Of a stretch of DNA of 64,000 nucleotides, positions 49,474 through 60,800 are shown piece after piece. This stretch comes from Isoetes taiwanensis (lineage: Eukaryota; Streptophyta; Lycopodiopsida; Isoetales; Isoetaceae). The position numbers and the translations under genes were made by a program. The notes beneath the pieces were generated by a model. That model was not told the origin of the DNA. It saw only the letters and a program-made list of their open reading frames with translations, and did not search any database. The stretch covers positions 98,086-162,085 of the forward strand of contig JAJEKV010000520.1 in NCBI GenBank assembly GCA_021234155.1, given 5' to 3'. The number at the start of each line of letters is the position of its first letter. The first letter of the stretch is position 1.

Positions 49474-50480
49474 TCCCTCTCCTCTCTTCTCCCCTCTCTC
49501 CCTCTTTCTTCTCTCTCTTCTCTCCTGTCTCTCTCATTTCTTTCTCTCTCCTCTCTCTCTCTCCATCTCTAATCTCTCTCCTCTCTCTCTCTATCTCTTT
49601 CTCTATCTCCTATTTCTCTCCTCTCTCTCTCTTTTTCTCTCTGTCACATCTTTTCTCTCTCTTTTTTTCTTTCGTTCTCTCTTCTTCTTCTTCTTCTTCT
49701 TCTCCTCTTTCCTCTTTCTTCCCTCCTCTCTTCTCTCTCTTCTCTCTCCTCCCTCTTTCTCTTCTCTCTCCTCTCTCTTTCTTTCTCTCTCTCTTCTCTC
49801 TCTCCCTCTTCTGGTCTCTATTCTCTCTCCTCTCTCTTATTTCTCTCCCTCTCCAAACTTTCTCTCTCTTTTCCATTTCTTCTCTCTCCCTCCTCTCCCT
49901 CCTTCTCTCTTCTCTCTCCTCTCTCCCCTCTCCTCTCTCTCTTCTCTCTCTCTCTCTCGGACAAAATTTTCTCCTTTCTCTCTTGGGATCATCCTTCCCT
50001 CTCTTAATTCCCAAAGGAATTTCCATTGTCTCTTCTCTCTTCCATTCTCTTTCCTATTATTTCTCCATTTCGAACTTGGTCTCTCTCTTCTCTCTCCTTT
50101 GAGGCTCTTTCCTTCTGTTAAGTCCCATCTAAACCAAAAAATTTGTCCACCAAACTTGGGAGCTCTCTTCTTTCCACTCTCTCCCCTCTCCCATCCCTCT
50201 TCCCTTTCTCTCTTTCCCTCTCCTCTCTCTCTTCCCCCCTATGTTACTCCTCTCTCTCTTCTCCCTCTCTCTCTCTCCTCCCTCTTCCACCCTCTTTCTC
50301 TTTATACACCTCTCCTTCTCTATCTCTCTCTCTCTCTCTCTTCTCTTTGGACCCTCTCTCCTCTCTCCTCTCTCTCTCTATCCTCTCTCCTCTATCTCTT
50401 CTATCTCTCATCCTCCCTCTCCATTTCTCCCCCCTCTCTCTATCTCCTATCTCTCTCCATCAAGTTTATATCCACATGCC
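47119..50480. repeat. Pyrimidine-rich array 2 (CT-rich, about 3.4 kb)
   Basis: Same composition and module types as array 1, with purer (CT)n runs near 48880-48990 and a (TTC)n run at 49683-49708. It is interrupted by ordinary sequence at about 49960-50160, which includes a second copy of TTTGTCCACCAAACTTGGGA. The long frames (838 and 970 codons) are again products of composition. Confidence 0.95.
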
Positions 50481-51340
50481 TTATTATTGATTCTCCTCTA
50501 TCATCCATTTCTCTTTATTTCACCTCTCCATGCAAGTCCATACATCTCTCTGCTCTCCTGTCTCTCCTCCCTATTCTAAAGTGACACACATGCCCTACTA
50601 TCAATTCTAAAGCATCATTCTCCCCTGATCTCTCTCTTTTCATTTCTCTCTCTCCTTAGCCCCCTATTCTATTACCAATTCCAAAGCATCACCCTCTCTC
50701 ATATTCACACATACACCTATAAGGACCCATACCATCCTATCTGGGATCTTTCCCACATCTCCTTCTCTCCCTCTATTTCATTATCAATTCCTTCTATCTC
50801 TCTGAGGAGATTCTCTCTCCAAAGTTTTACCCTTATCTTTTATACACATGTATAGGAGCATCATCCATCTCTCATGCTTACATCCACTATCTATCTTCAT
50901 TTGCAAAAGTTTCAAAAAACTTTTATTTTTTCTGAAACTTTCTATTCTTTCTTGGTGTTACTTCTCTGAGCATGGAACATTCTAGGACATTCCAAAAGAT
51001 TCTAGAACATTGTAGAACATCCTAGAGCATCCTTGAGTTAATTAGCCCTCCCCTTAACTATATCTGAACTCATCATTTGTCTTAACAAATCAATGGTTGG
51101 TCTAGTGGTAAGGATGGAGGGCTTGGGGGCAATGACTCTATCTCGAATCCCAGACAAAACATAAAATTTTCTATCAAGAACATTTTCTCCTCTCATTGGC
51201 CTTCTAGAATGTTTCTCCCTATTTTATCAGAATCTCTCTCCTCTAGTTCTCCTCCTATTGGGGGCAATCTCTTGTTTCAAGAGATTCTAAACAAAAAAAA
51301 TTTCTAGAAGCCTCTAGGAACTTTCTCTCTCTTTTCTATT
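50481..51340 (+). repeat. Satellite-derived linker with HSE-like motifs and SINE family A, copy 3
   Basis: Between CT arrays, 50900-51090 is a single copy of the terminal unit of the 55-kb satellite (GGAACATTCTAGGACATTCC, then TTCTAGAACATTG, CATCCTTGAGTTAATTA). It is followed by the SINE A box TGGTCTAGTGG (51098-51108), a degenerate B box TCTCGAATCC (51141-51150) and ACAAAACATAAAATTTTC. The rest of the stretch is CT-rich debris with no genes. Confidence 0.65.
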
Positions 51341-52015
51341 GATCTCTCTCGTCTCTCCTCTCTCCTCTCTCTGGGGCATGGAAGGCAGGACTCCAGACTC
51401 CCTCTCTCACGGACTCACTCCTCGGACACTCTTTATTATATATATAATATAGGACTATCTCCTATTTCTCTCCTCTCTCTATTTCTTCTCTCTCCCTCTC
51501 TCTCTTTTCTATTTCTCTCTCTCCCTCTTCTCCTCCTCTCTCGGTCTCTCCTCTCTCCTCCTCTCTCTTCTCTCTCCTCTCTCTCCTCTCTCTTTCCCTC
51601 TTCTCTCTCTAGTTTCATTCTAGAACATTCCTCTCTCTTCCCTCTCTCTCATCTCTCTTCTCTCTTCTCTCTCCTCTCTCTTATTTCCCCTTTCTTTCTC
51701 TCTCCCCCCTCTCTCTTCTCTCTCCTCTCTCCTCTCTCCTCTCTTCTCTCTCCTCTCTCCTCTCTCCCTCTTCCCTCTCTCTCCTCCGTCCCTCTCTTTC
51801 TCTCATGCTCCCTTCTCTCTCTCTCATCTTTCTCTCTCCTCTCTGTTTCTCTTTCTCTCTCTCTCTCTCTTTTCTCCCTCTTCCCTCTCTCTTCTCTCTC
51901 TTCTCTCTCCTCATTGCTCTTCTCTCTCTCTCCTCCCCTCTCCTCTCTTCTCTTTTCCCTCTCCTCTCTTCTCTCTCCTCTCTCCTCTCTCTCTCTCTCT
52001 CTCCTCTCCCTCTCC
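51341..52015. repeat. Pyrimidine-rich array 3
   Basis: CT-rich sequence resumes, interrupted by about 70 bases of mixed sequence ending in TTATTATATATATAATATAGG at 51432-51452. It is cut off abruptly at about 52015 by the LINE that follows. Confidence 0.9.
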
Positions 52016-52016
52016 T

Positions 52017-54230
52017 CGGAAGGGGCAATCTGGGAGGGATTATGAAAATAACAAGGCTCTCCTCTCTTCTCTCGAGACTAGACAAGAGGTTTGTGCGGAA
52101 ATATATTCGGATCGAAGGGTTTTTGGATCACCTAAAAAAAGCTCGTCGAAATGATCTACCACTTTTCTGACTCTTTATAAGTATGTTATTGATTTATATC
52201 ACCATCCCACTATCTCGAGACCGGGACTTGGCATAAGATCGGGCCTTGTGGTTCTCAGCAGAAGGGTTTCAGATGGAATTAATCGATTCTCAAATGGAAA
52301 GCAAAAAGATCTCAGGGGCTTTGTCCGAGCATCTAAAGTGGGCTGGTCCGATGATTTGGCCCTATTTTCTCTCTCTCTTTTACAAAGGTGATGGAACATG
52401 GATTTCCTTTAGAATCTCTCCTCTCTCCTCGTCAGTTCACAAAGGAGGATCTCTCAATGATGTAAGCAATTATAGAACCATTTTGGTTAGTAGTCTCATG
52501 CCAAAACTCCCTTGCATCTATTTTGGAAACTAAAATCAGCTCATGGGCGAGGTTTAATGGTAATTTCGGAATCTCCTATTTCTGGTTTCCTCTCGCAAAG
52601 AAGGTCTACCTTAGACCTCTCTCTAGTGCCGAAAACAATATTTGATATAGTGAAAGGCAAAAGAAGAAACCTCTATATGTGGCTTTGTGCTTTTTAAAAG
52701 GCCTTTGACAAAGTGCCAAGATCATCAATTATGGGAGAGAATGGATAAGATCAAGGCCCTTGCCTCAACTCAAAGAACTTCGGTTTATTTCCGTATGAAA
52801 AATGTTGATACAATTGTCTTTAAAGCTATCTCTACAAACACCGATTATATATCTAGTAACATTGGTAAACCAAACAAATTTTGTCCCATGTCTCCAACCT
52901 TGGGATTATTGATGAGTTTGGAGGCTGAGGCGGTGCAAATTGCCTGGTGGTATTTTGCTACATGACTTCCTAGTCGATTTGCTTATATATGTAGATGTGG
53001 TCATCTTTCGCTCCTCTGAGTGTATGCAAAAGCCATTTAGATGGCTGGGCTCATTTTGTGGGACTAGAAAGGGCAAGTGAACTTGGAAAACTAGCATCAT
53101 GAGGGGCACTCAGCGGAAAGCACATTTAGATATAAAATCATTTGGTAAGCACTTGTGATTCTTATAAGTATTTGGGGCTGATTTTTCATCTAGAAATCCT
53201 TTCGGTGGAATACTTGCATTGCTCATAGAGTGGATGGGAGCCATAAGGCTCTTTATGCCATCAAAAGTCTGTAGGAGGGCACATTTATGGTCATGGACAC
53301 TTAAGAAAAGATCCTTTGAATCTTTGGTGCTAAGTGTTGCATTGTATGGTAGTGAGATGCGGGGCCCGATGTATCACACAAGGTTTTATAGGATGATCTT
53401 GAGCGATTTTGAAAAAGTTTATCTCTTCTCGGTTGGGGTTAAGGCTCAAGCGTCATATCCGGTGATGCTAGCGGTCTCTCTCTCTTACCATTGGAGGAGA
53501 AGCCATGGTAAGGTGCATCTCTTTCTGAATAAAGTGATACATATGGATGATACTAGGCTTCCACATAAGGCTTTTTGGCAGCAAAAACAAAGGATGGTTT
53601 AGGGATATTTACTAGTTGGCTAGGAAGATGGGATATTCATTGGGAAGAGGCAATCTCAAAGGGTAAGAATCGAGGCGGTGGGTTTTGATAAGTTTCAAAA
53701 AAAATATGTGGGCACAACCAAAGGCGAAGATGATTCTTTATAGACAAAATATGAATCTAGGCTGGAAATGGCTCAATATTTGGCGGATAACATCTCTATA
53801 AAGAAGAGGCATGCAATTGGTAGGATTCTCTTTTAGTTCTCATCATTTGGGTGTGGAAACGGGTAGATGGGGGCATATAATTCCTCGGTCGGAAAGATAT
53901 TGTAAGGTGTGTGGTGAGAGATCAAGTAGAAGACGAAGAACACACGCTACTTAGGGTGAAGCTTACTACTCACCGGGTTCAACATGATATTCTTCTTTGA
54001 GGATCTTCAAACTTTCTTCTCCATGAAAGGGGAGAAAATTGGTGCCTATTTTTGGATCTTTTACAACTTAGGAGAGATTTGTTTAAAAGGTTGAATAGTC
54101 TTCTTGAAGAAGAAGATATTTTGAGTCGGTTTGAGCAAGATGAGGACTCGAGACTCATTTTGCTCTTTTCGATCTATCTAAATATGGGATGTCTTTTAGG
54201 CCTTTTAGGCCTCCCTTTAATACACTTTCT
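52017..54230 (+). mobile_element. LINE with degenerate reverse transcriptase, inserted in CT array
   Basis: Broken frames on plus give, in order, GSLNDVSNYRTILVSSLMPK (RT fingers, NYR-I pattern), a degraded K-A-F-D-K-V-P segment near 52700, FCPMSPTLG (52880), LLIYVDVVIF in place of the YADD catalytic box (about 52975-53000), SFESLVLSVALYGSEMRGPM and KVIHMDDTRLPHKAFW (thumb/connection region to 53600), and a zf-RVT remnant near 53860. This is the usual C-terminal order of plant LINE ORF2. The catalytic Asp pair is lost (V-D-V) and many shifts are present, so it is inactive. The 3' end passes into (TTTC)n at 54225-54245. Confidence 0.75.
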
Positions 54231-54645
54231 TTCTTTCTTTCTCTCTCTCCCTCTATCCTCTTCTCTCTGCTCTCCTATCTCTTCTCCTCTCTCTATTTCT
54301 CCCTCTCTCTGTCTCCTCTCTCCTCTCTCTCCTCTCTCTCTCCTATCATCTCCTCTCTCTCTCTCCCTATCTCTCTCCTCTCTTCTCTCTCTCTCTCTCT
54401 CCTCCTCCTCTCTCCTCTCTCCTCTCTCCTCCTATCTCTCTCCTCTCTCTCTATTTCTCCTCCTATCTATCTCCTATCTCTCTCCTCTCTCTACATCTCC
54501 TATTTCTCTATCTCTTGTTTCTCTTGCTCTCTCTCTATTTCTCCTCTCTCTCTCTACCTTTCTCTCTCTTTTCTATTTCTCTCTCTCCGTCTTCTCCCTC
54601 CTCTCTCTTCTCTCTCCTCTCTTCCTCTCTCTCTTCTCTCTCCAG
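54231..54645. repeat. Pyrimidine-rich array 4
   Basis: CT-rich modules like those of arrays 1-3 follow directly on the LINE (TTTC)n tail and end in the same junction as array 1: CCAGCTTTTTT, AACATCCTAGAAGG, then AGGATCATC. Confidence 0.92.
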
Positions 54646-54765
54646 CTTTTTTTTAGAACATCCTAGAAGGTTATAGGATCATCGGGGGGAGGGAGAGGTT
54701 GAATGTTTACCCATGAGCATTTGCAACCCCATCACACTTACTACCAATTCCAAGTAGCACCTCCG

Positions 54766-55575
54766 GGAATATTCTATTTTTAGCATTTGCAAGGTTTCAA
54801 TAAACTTTCTACTTTTAGACTGAGGTGCTTCTAGAGCATAGGTGGTTGCCCTATAGCATTTGGAACACTCTATAACATTCTATTTTGAGTTTTTGCAGAG
54901 TTTTAACAAAGTTTTCTGTTCTTGACTCTGCTACTGTTTTTAGACTGGGATGCTTACCCTAGAGCATCTGAAACATTCTAGGACATTCTATTTGAGTTTT
55001 TACAAAGTTTAAGCAAACTTTCTATTCTTAGACTGAAACTTTCTATTTTTAGACCTGAGGGTGCTTACCTTTGAGCATTTGCAACATTCTAGAACATTCT
55101 ATTTTGAGCATTTGCAAAGTTTCAATAAACTTTCTATTTTTGTATTGAGGTGCTTACCCATCAGCATCTGCAACATTCCATAACATTCTATGTTGAGCAT
55201 TTGCAAAGTTTCAAAAAACTTTCTATTTTTAGACTGAAACTTTCTATTTCTAGACTGAGGTGCTTGCCCATGAGCATCTGGAACATTCCAGAACATTCTA
55301 CTTTGAACATTTGCAAAGTTTCAAAAACCTTCTATTTTTATCGTGAAACTTTCTATTTTTATTTGAGGTGCTTACCCATGAGCACCTGGAACATTCCACA
55401 ACATTCTATTTTGAGCATTTGCAAAGTTTCAAAAAAACTTCTATTTTTAGACTGAGACTTTCTATTTTTAGATTGAGACTTTCTATTTTTAGACTGAGGT
55501 GCTTACTCATGAGCATCTGGAACATTCTAGGACATTCCAAGAGGTTCTAGAACATTCTAGAACATCCTAGAGTAT
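54766..55575 (+). repeat. Satellite of about 110 bp carrying heat-shock-element-like motifs
   Basis: Roughly seven imperfect tandem units each contain TTTCTATTTTTAGACTGAGG, TGCTTACCCATGAGCATCTG, an AACATTC-type motif and TTTGCAAAGTTTCA. The motif is a perfect four-module GAAnnTTC series at 55281-55298 (GAACATTCCAGAACATTC) and at 55545-55562, three modules near 55089, and weaker in other units. The ORF at 55150-55455 is repeat-derived. Confidence 0.85.
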
Positions 55576-55624
55576 CCTTGAATTAATTAAGCCCCAGCCT
55601 TAACTAAGCATGGACTTCCTATTA

Positions 55625-55680
55625 TTTTAAGAAAAGACTGGTTGGTCTAGTGGTAAGGGTGGTGAATAGGTATAGCCTGT
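55625..55680 (+). mobile_element. SINE family A, copy 4 (3'-truncated)
   Basis: The linker TTAACTAAGCATGGACTTCC and the head GACTGGTTGGTCTAGTGG (A box 55643-55653) match copy 2, but sequence diverges about 20 bases later and no B box is found. Confidence 0.55.
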
Positions 55681-57420
55681 TAAATACATTAGATAGATAT
55701 ACCAACTAACAATAAAAGGGGGGACCATATGAAGAATAGCAAGGTGAGAATGAAACATCCGACCCACATAGATAAAGTGTCATATAGAAAGCGTGCCCTT
55801 AGTTTCAACCAAAGCGGTCTTAAGAAACTCACATGTCAATACTTACAAAAAAAAAAACTAGCAAAAGGCCTTGGATGCCATAGAAAATAAAAAGGTAAAT
55901 AAAGGAAAAGTAAGAACTATTTCAAAAAGTACAAATAGCATATGATGTTTTGAATATTTTTAGATGATGCCCCCGCATTTAAGGTACCAGTATTTTCTAG
56001 TTTTTTTTACAGGCGAAGTAGGAGGTTGTTGCCCCCCTTTGGTGGTGTTGTAAAGGTTTATGTAATGTTTTTCAATTTCATTTGCTTTTTTTAGGAGATT
56101 GATGTTGAAGTTTTTTGCTTATAGTTTGTGCTTGTCCACATAGCAAACTAGCCGACATTGGCAAGGGTACAATTTATGGCCTTGGACCATATGGTTGTCC
56201 AGGAACTGTGACAGTCCATTAAGACACCTGCATGCTTACTAAGTGATCAGATCGCAAGTAAATTTTTTGTAAGCCATCTAATATCGTCCATACTGTTGGA
56301 ATTATTACTAGATATAAACAAATGCAATGGTTGGTTCTGTTCTGCTGAAAACAATAATAGAGAATACATTTATGTTCCTTTGTGTGCATAGGGATGAAAA
56401 ATTATACAATTGAAGCAGCAATAGCATTTTCAGAAGCAAATTTTTTGCAAGCCATCTAGTATCATCCATAGTATTGGAATTGTTACTAGATATAAACAAA
56501 TGCAATGGTTGGTTACGTTTACTGGCGAAAACAAAAATAGAGGGATCTGGTCATGTTCCTTTGTGTGTGCATAGGGTGAAAGATTATACAATTGAGGCGA
56601 CACTAGCATTTTCAGTAATTACCTACCATGAGAAATATTTGTAGGCTTGGTTGTCATATCACCTTGGTTGTCATATCTTTTGATAATAAAATCTAATCAA
56701 GAAAGATGGAATCTCAGCAGTACTAACTGCTAGAAGAAAATAAAAGCGAAATGGGCCCGCGTTCCCTTCGAGTGCATAGAAACGTTTCCCTTTCCGGACT
56801 CCCGTTAAAAGCGGGCGCCTAAATCACAGAGACTTTCTTTGATCTTGTATGCATGTTTTTCTGTTTTGCCTTAAACAAGAAATACAACGTTCTTTTTCTT
56901 TTTCCTCTTCCTACATATTGCAATGCTCTATTGTATCACACAAAATGATAGGTTAAAGTTCTCAATGTAAAGCTTGAACTTAGAGCATTGTCGGATCAAT
57001 TAAGAGAAAACATGATCTTGAATTCTAACTGCATTGGAATTTATAACTCCAAATGCCCCGGAAAGTAATAGAATTAAGGATAAAGATTTTCCCAAAGATT
57101 GCCCTCAACACTTGCTATTGATATTAAACTCCAGATACAATGGGATAAGCAAGGTTATAGCTTTAAATAGGGTCACTTCAAATCTACCACTTTGAAATTG
57201 AGCCGAGATCGTTATTATTTACTATGTCCTAGAAGCCAACAGTTATGATGCACACGTGTTGTGCAAGAATCTAATTTCTGGAAGGAGTTAGATTCCGTTT
57301 GTTGGTTGATGAAGAGGTTTACAGCACTTTTAATAAGCAGCAAAACCTGGCAGGAATAATGTCGTGAGTGCAAGCTATAACCTCAGCGAACTCCTTGTTA
57401 GCAGCAAACTAACTGAAGGG
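55681..57420. other. Intergenic with a 180-bp tandem duplication
   Basis: Positions 56254-56433 and 56434-56614 are head-to-tail copies (AAATTTTTTGTAAGCCATCT, TACTAGATATAAACAAATGC, ATTATACAATTGA shared). The rest, including 56620-57420 (probable 3' flank of the GAUT gene), shows no gene. Confidence 0.6.
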
Positions 57421-60400
57421 CTAATTGTCAATATTGCACTGTTGCAAGAAAGGGTGATTATACTTTACATATGTGGTCCAGTAGTTTTTATACTTGGCCA
57501 TACCTATGTTTAGCCACGGCTTCATGTTACATTGTAGTGGATCACATCAGCACGTTCTATGTCTCTCCATTGAACATCTGCATTGTATCCCAACCCTAGC
57601 ACACGCCAATGTTTTGGCAAAGCAAAGGTCATGTTGTAGAATGTGATTAGTCCAGGAGGCAATGTTCCCAAATTCCACAAGGTTCTATCTTCATTCTGAT
57701 TATCCAGCAATCCGTAGTTAGTACAGTTAAAAATGAAAAAAAAATCATGTTTTGCCATTTATGGTATATTCCAGTGATATCCTATTTCTTCCATTCCTCC
57801 AGATCAAGATCAAAAACCTTCATTCCATAAGCCCAACCATAAGCATTGGGATCAAAGTTACTTGAGATAAGTGGGTTTGAGAAATTCAAGTATTTGTCAA
57901 AACGATGGAAACTGAGTCCACATGTCTCAACAACACCATTTACCACATGTCTCAACAGCACCATTTAACTTACGTCTTAGGTCAATATTCCAAAGAGGAC
58001 CGAGATCTTTCTGAACAGCAATGTCATCGTCAAGAAAAACAATCTTATCAAGCTTTGGATATATTTGAGGTAGGTAATACCGAAGATTGATAAATATTTT
58101 GGATTCCTGTACTTAAGTGTAGCTGACCCAGATGCAACATTTGCTGGGCTGTTTGATTTGAAATAATACTCCTTCATAGAGGCAGATTCCAGCTGCCACA
58201 AAACTGGGCAATATGAAGAATTGAGCCATGTAAAGCCATCCACATTCTAGACCTCAATGGTTGCATTGCCAGGGGGATTGGCAAGAAACCACATCTTCAT
58301 AGCTCCATAATACAAGTTTGGATTCTCCAACCTTTCCTTGAAAGAAGAAAATTTGCGCCTTTTTGTTGGAAGCAAAAAGTATTCCACTGTTAACCTCATG
58401 GACAGACAGTGGAGCCCCTTTGGAACAGTCTTTGCAGCAAGCTGACTGAGAGGAACACTCTGTTTCTTTAGCAATCGAGATTCAAGTTTTGTAACATACA
58501 ACTTTGCCCGGAGTTTCTTCACTATGACAGCACAATCATAATGCAGGTCCTTTGCTTTATCAACGAGCTGGTGTGTAGATCTTATTCTTTCACGCACACT
58601 AGATAAAGAAGATCGTTATTACGTCAAAAGCCTTCGCAACAATGCATGCAAAACAGATGAAAGAAGAACTTCCTTAGGTAGCAGCTCAGTGTCAACTTCT
58701 GCTTCAGCCAACATTTCCTGTATTTCTCTATTACGTGTCGTGGGTTCTTGAAACAGTAAAGTGCTATTCTGTGCTTGGCTCTTGAAGCATATGCCTTTCC
58801 CATAATGAGTTGATCCCGCAGAATTCTTATTAGGGCATCTGGGCTATCACTCTTTCTAGCCACCTTTCCACCTTTCCGTCTAGTTGTGCCAGCTTTATAT
58901 TCTTCATTTTGCATCTTCTTTTAAATATACAGTATACTTAGCACGAATCCATATGGTAGAACAATTTTAGGTGATCATACCTTGCCTGGAAACCCCATAT
59001 AAAGTACCATAGTCATTTGTTACTGCAAGGATAACAGAGTGTCAAGAAAACAGAATATTTAGCAGCGAGCAATATTAGATCAAGGACTTACCTGTTTCTG
59101 CAGCATCTTAAAACCAAACTCTAGGGGGATTTTTGAAACCAAGCTCTACTCCAGATTCATGCATAAAATATAGAAGAGCTGCAAATATATTTTTAGCGTC
59201 CGACAAATATAAGATACATGTTGTTAGTTGATCAGCTTTGTGCAACATTTTGGTAATGAGATTGAAAAAAATGGGCATTCTCCAAGTTTTCGCACAACAA
59301 AGAAATGGAAGGAAGACAAGCTATAGGTTCCTAAAATATGTTGCGTCGACTTAGTTGCTGCTTTTGCCTTGATCCCTGCTTATGTTTTCAGTGTGTGATG
59401 CAATAGCATAAGCCTTGATGGCCCATCTTGTACAGGAGAGCATCCATATAACACTCAAGCAAATAGCAGGCAGAAAAGGTGTGCAAGTATTTCACCAAGA
59501 TAAACAATAAGCAAATACTGGATGTAGAGCCATAATAATGGCCTAGAGGGCTCTGATATCCAGCGCTCTGAAACCAGATTCTTCATGCTTAAAATAGAAG
59601 AAAAGCAAATGTTTGCAGGAAAAGATACTTCATGCAAGTGGAAAAGCAGGATGCATAGCAATAATGGCATAATACCAAATATGTTTCGATCTCTTGGGAC
59701 ATGGAGGATATTTTAGAGAAGCAGTTAATTTCCTTCAGGCTATACAATTCGACAGCTCTGATTGATGCATGTAAAATCCATGGGAACATATGGCAACACA
59801 AAAGAGAAGAATCTTACACAGAAGTTTTCAGTAATGGGTTTCATTAGGTCTTAAAATGACATTATGAAGGACCAAACGAATAAAAATCTGGACCAGATCT
59901 TATATCATTTGGGGTTGATCTACGAAAAATTAGGATGCTTGAGAAGCCCTATTAGTACTCCCATTAGTCTCAAACTCACCAACGTTTACCAGCAGGCCAG
60001 GAACCAGAATGATGTCTTCATCTGAAAAGTAGGGGAAGGGTCTGTGTGAAGCTGGAAAATGGACAATACCTTTTCCTTTCTTCCCATGTGCCAGGTGAAT
60101 CATGAGATTCAGATACTTATAAAACAGTCGACTGACCTGCCAAAGGTTTTGTTGCACCGAGTCATAAATCTTTGTTTGAATGAGCAGCAACATTTAAGAA
60201 ATAGATTTCCAATTCCACAATAGATGCTTGAGAAACCTGAGCATTGATTTTCAGGCTGAGGCACTTCTTGAGAATCCTCCGTATGCTTACAATCACATTT
60301 TGCTTCTTGCCCTTTCAAATAAATACTGAGCCAAGAAAAGGAGTTTTAGTCTGAGGAGTACATGCAAAACACTGTATCTGGAAGATTCTCAAATTTCCAG

Positions 60401-60800
60401 AAATGTAGAATTGGAAAAAGACATACCTCTGAAAACTTCTGATTAAACTTTATAGAACTGCTTGTTTTGCATCTGCATGTGAGCATACATGGAATTTAGC
60501 CTACTAAATCAATAAAGAAGCAAAATAAGAAGCACATGTAAAATCTCGAATTGGGCTACCTAGTTTGAGCTCGAATAGCTTGGGCTCATCCACTCCTTCA
60601 ACAACGTCCATATTCTCCATTGTGCTCATATTATGTTCATACGCCTAGCTACTACCACTAGTATTTTGTAAGGCTGCCAAAACCGACACAGCTAAAATCG
60701 GCACAGCAAAGTGTTGCATGTCCTCTATTCTTTGCCATGTTCTTTGCCATGGTCGGAACTTGGGATCATCTCTCAAAGGCAATAGGTCAACAATATTCAT
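57421..60800 (-). pseudogene. GAUT-type galacturonosyltransferase (GT8) pseudogene
   Basis: The family makes pectin homogalacturonan in the Golgi as type II membrane proteins. Exon 1 (60800-60560) starts MNIVDLLPLRDDPKF and has a signal-anchor-like stretch FAVPILAVSVLAAL. Small exons follow at 60472-60427, 60325-60237, 60021-59980 and 59022-58981, joining in phase. From 58901 come GTTRRKGGK, DALIRILRDQLIMGKAYAS, then KAKDLHYDCAVIVKKLRAKL, SQLAAKTVPKGLHCLSMRLT and LKYRNPKYLS. The DxD site IVFLDDDIAVQ survives near 58030, then SFHRFDKYLNFSNPLISSNF, NEDRTLWNLGTLPPGLITFY and, shifted, KPWLNI...QQCNIDN to the stop at 57421. Lesions: in-frame stops in exons 1 and 2, a frameshift near 58765, about 45 residues missing after ENPNLY, TAG for expected Gln before NVDG, a deletion at LSI, a 25-bp tandem duplication (57919-57968), a stop after EEWKK, a lost donor before 57695, and a 1-base loss in HYNGN. 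Confidence 0.85.
57919..57968. repeat. 25-bp tandem duplication inside the GAUT pseudogene
   Basis: CCACATGTCTCAACA is followed by ACACCATTTA or GCACCATTTA in two adjacent copies. On the minus strand it duplicates codons for LNGAVETCG. Because 25 is not a multiple of three, it shifts the frame within the GT8 domain. Confidence 0.85.

Noticed and set aside
44438-50584. Open frames of 814, 820, 838 and 970 codons, Ser/Leu/Pro-rich, and Arg/Glu-rich frames on the other strand
   Set aside because: They lie entirely in CT-rich repeats where stop codons cannot easily occur; several frames are open at once and composition follows the repeat.
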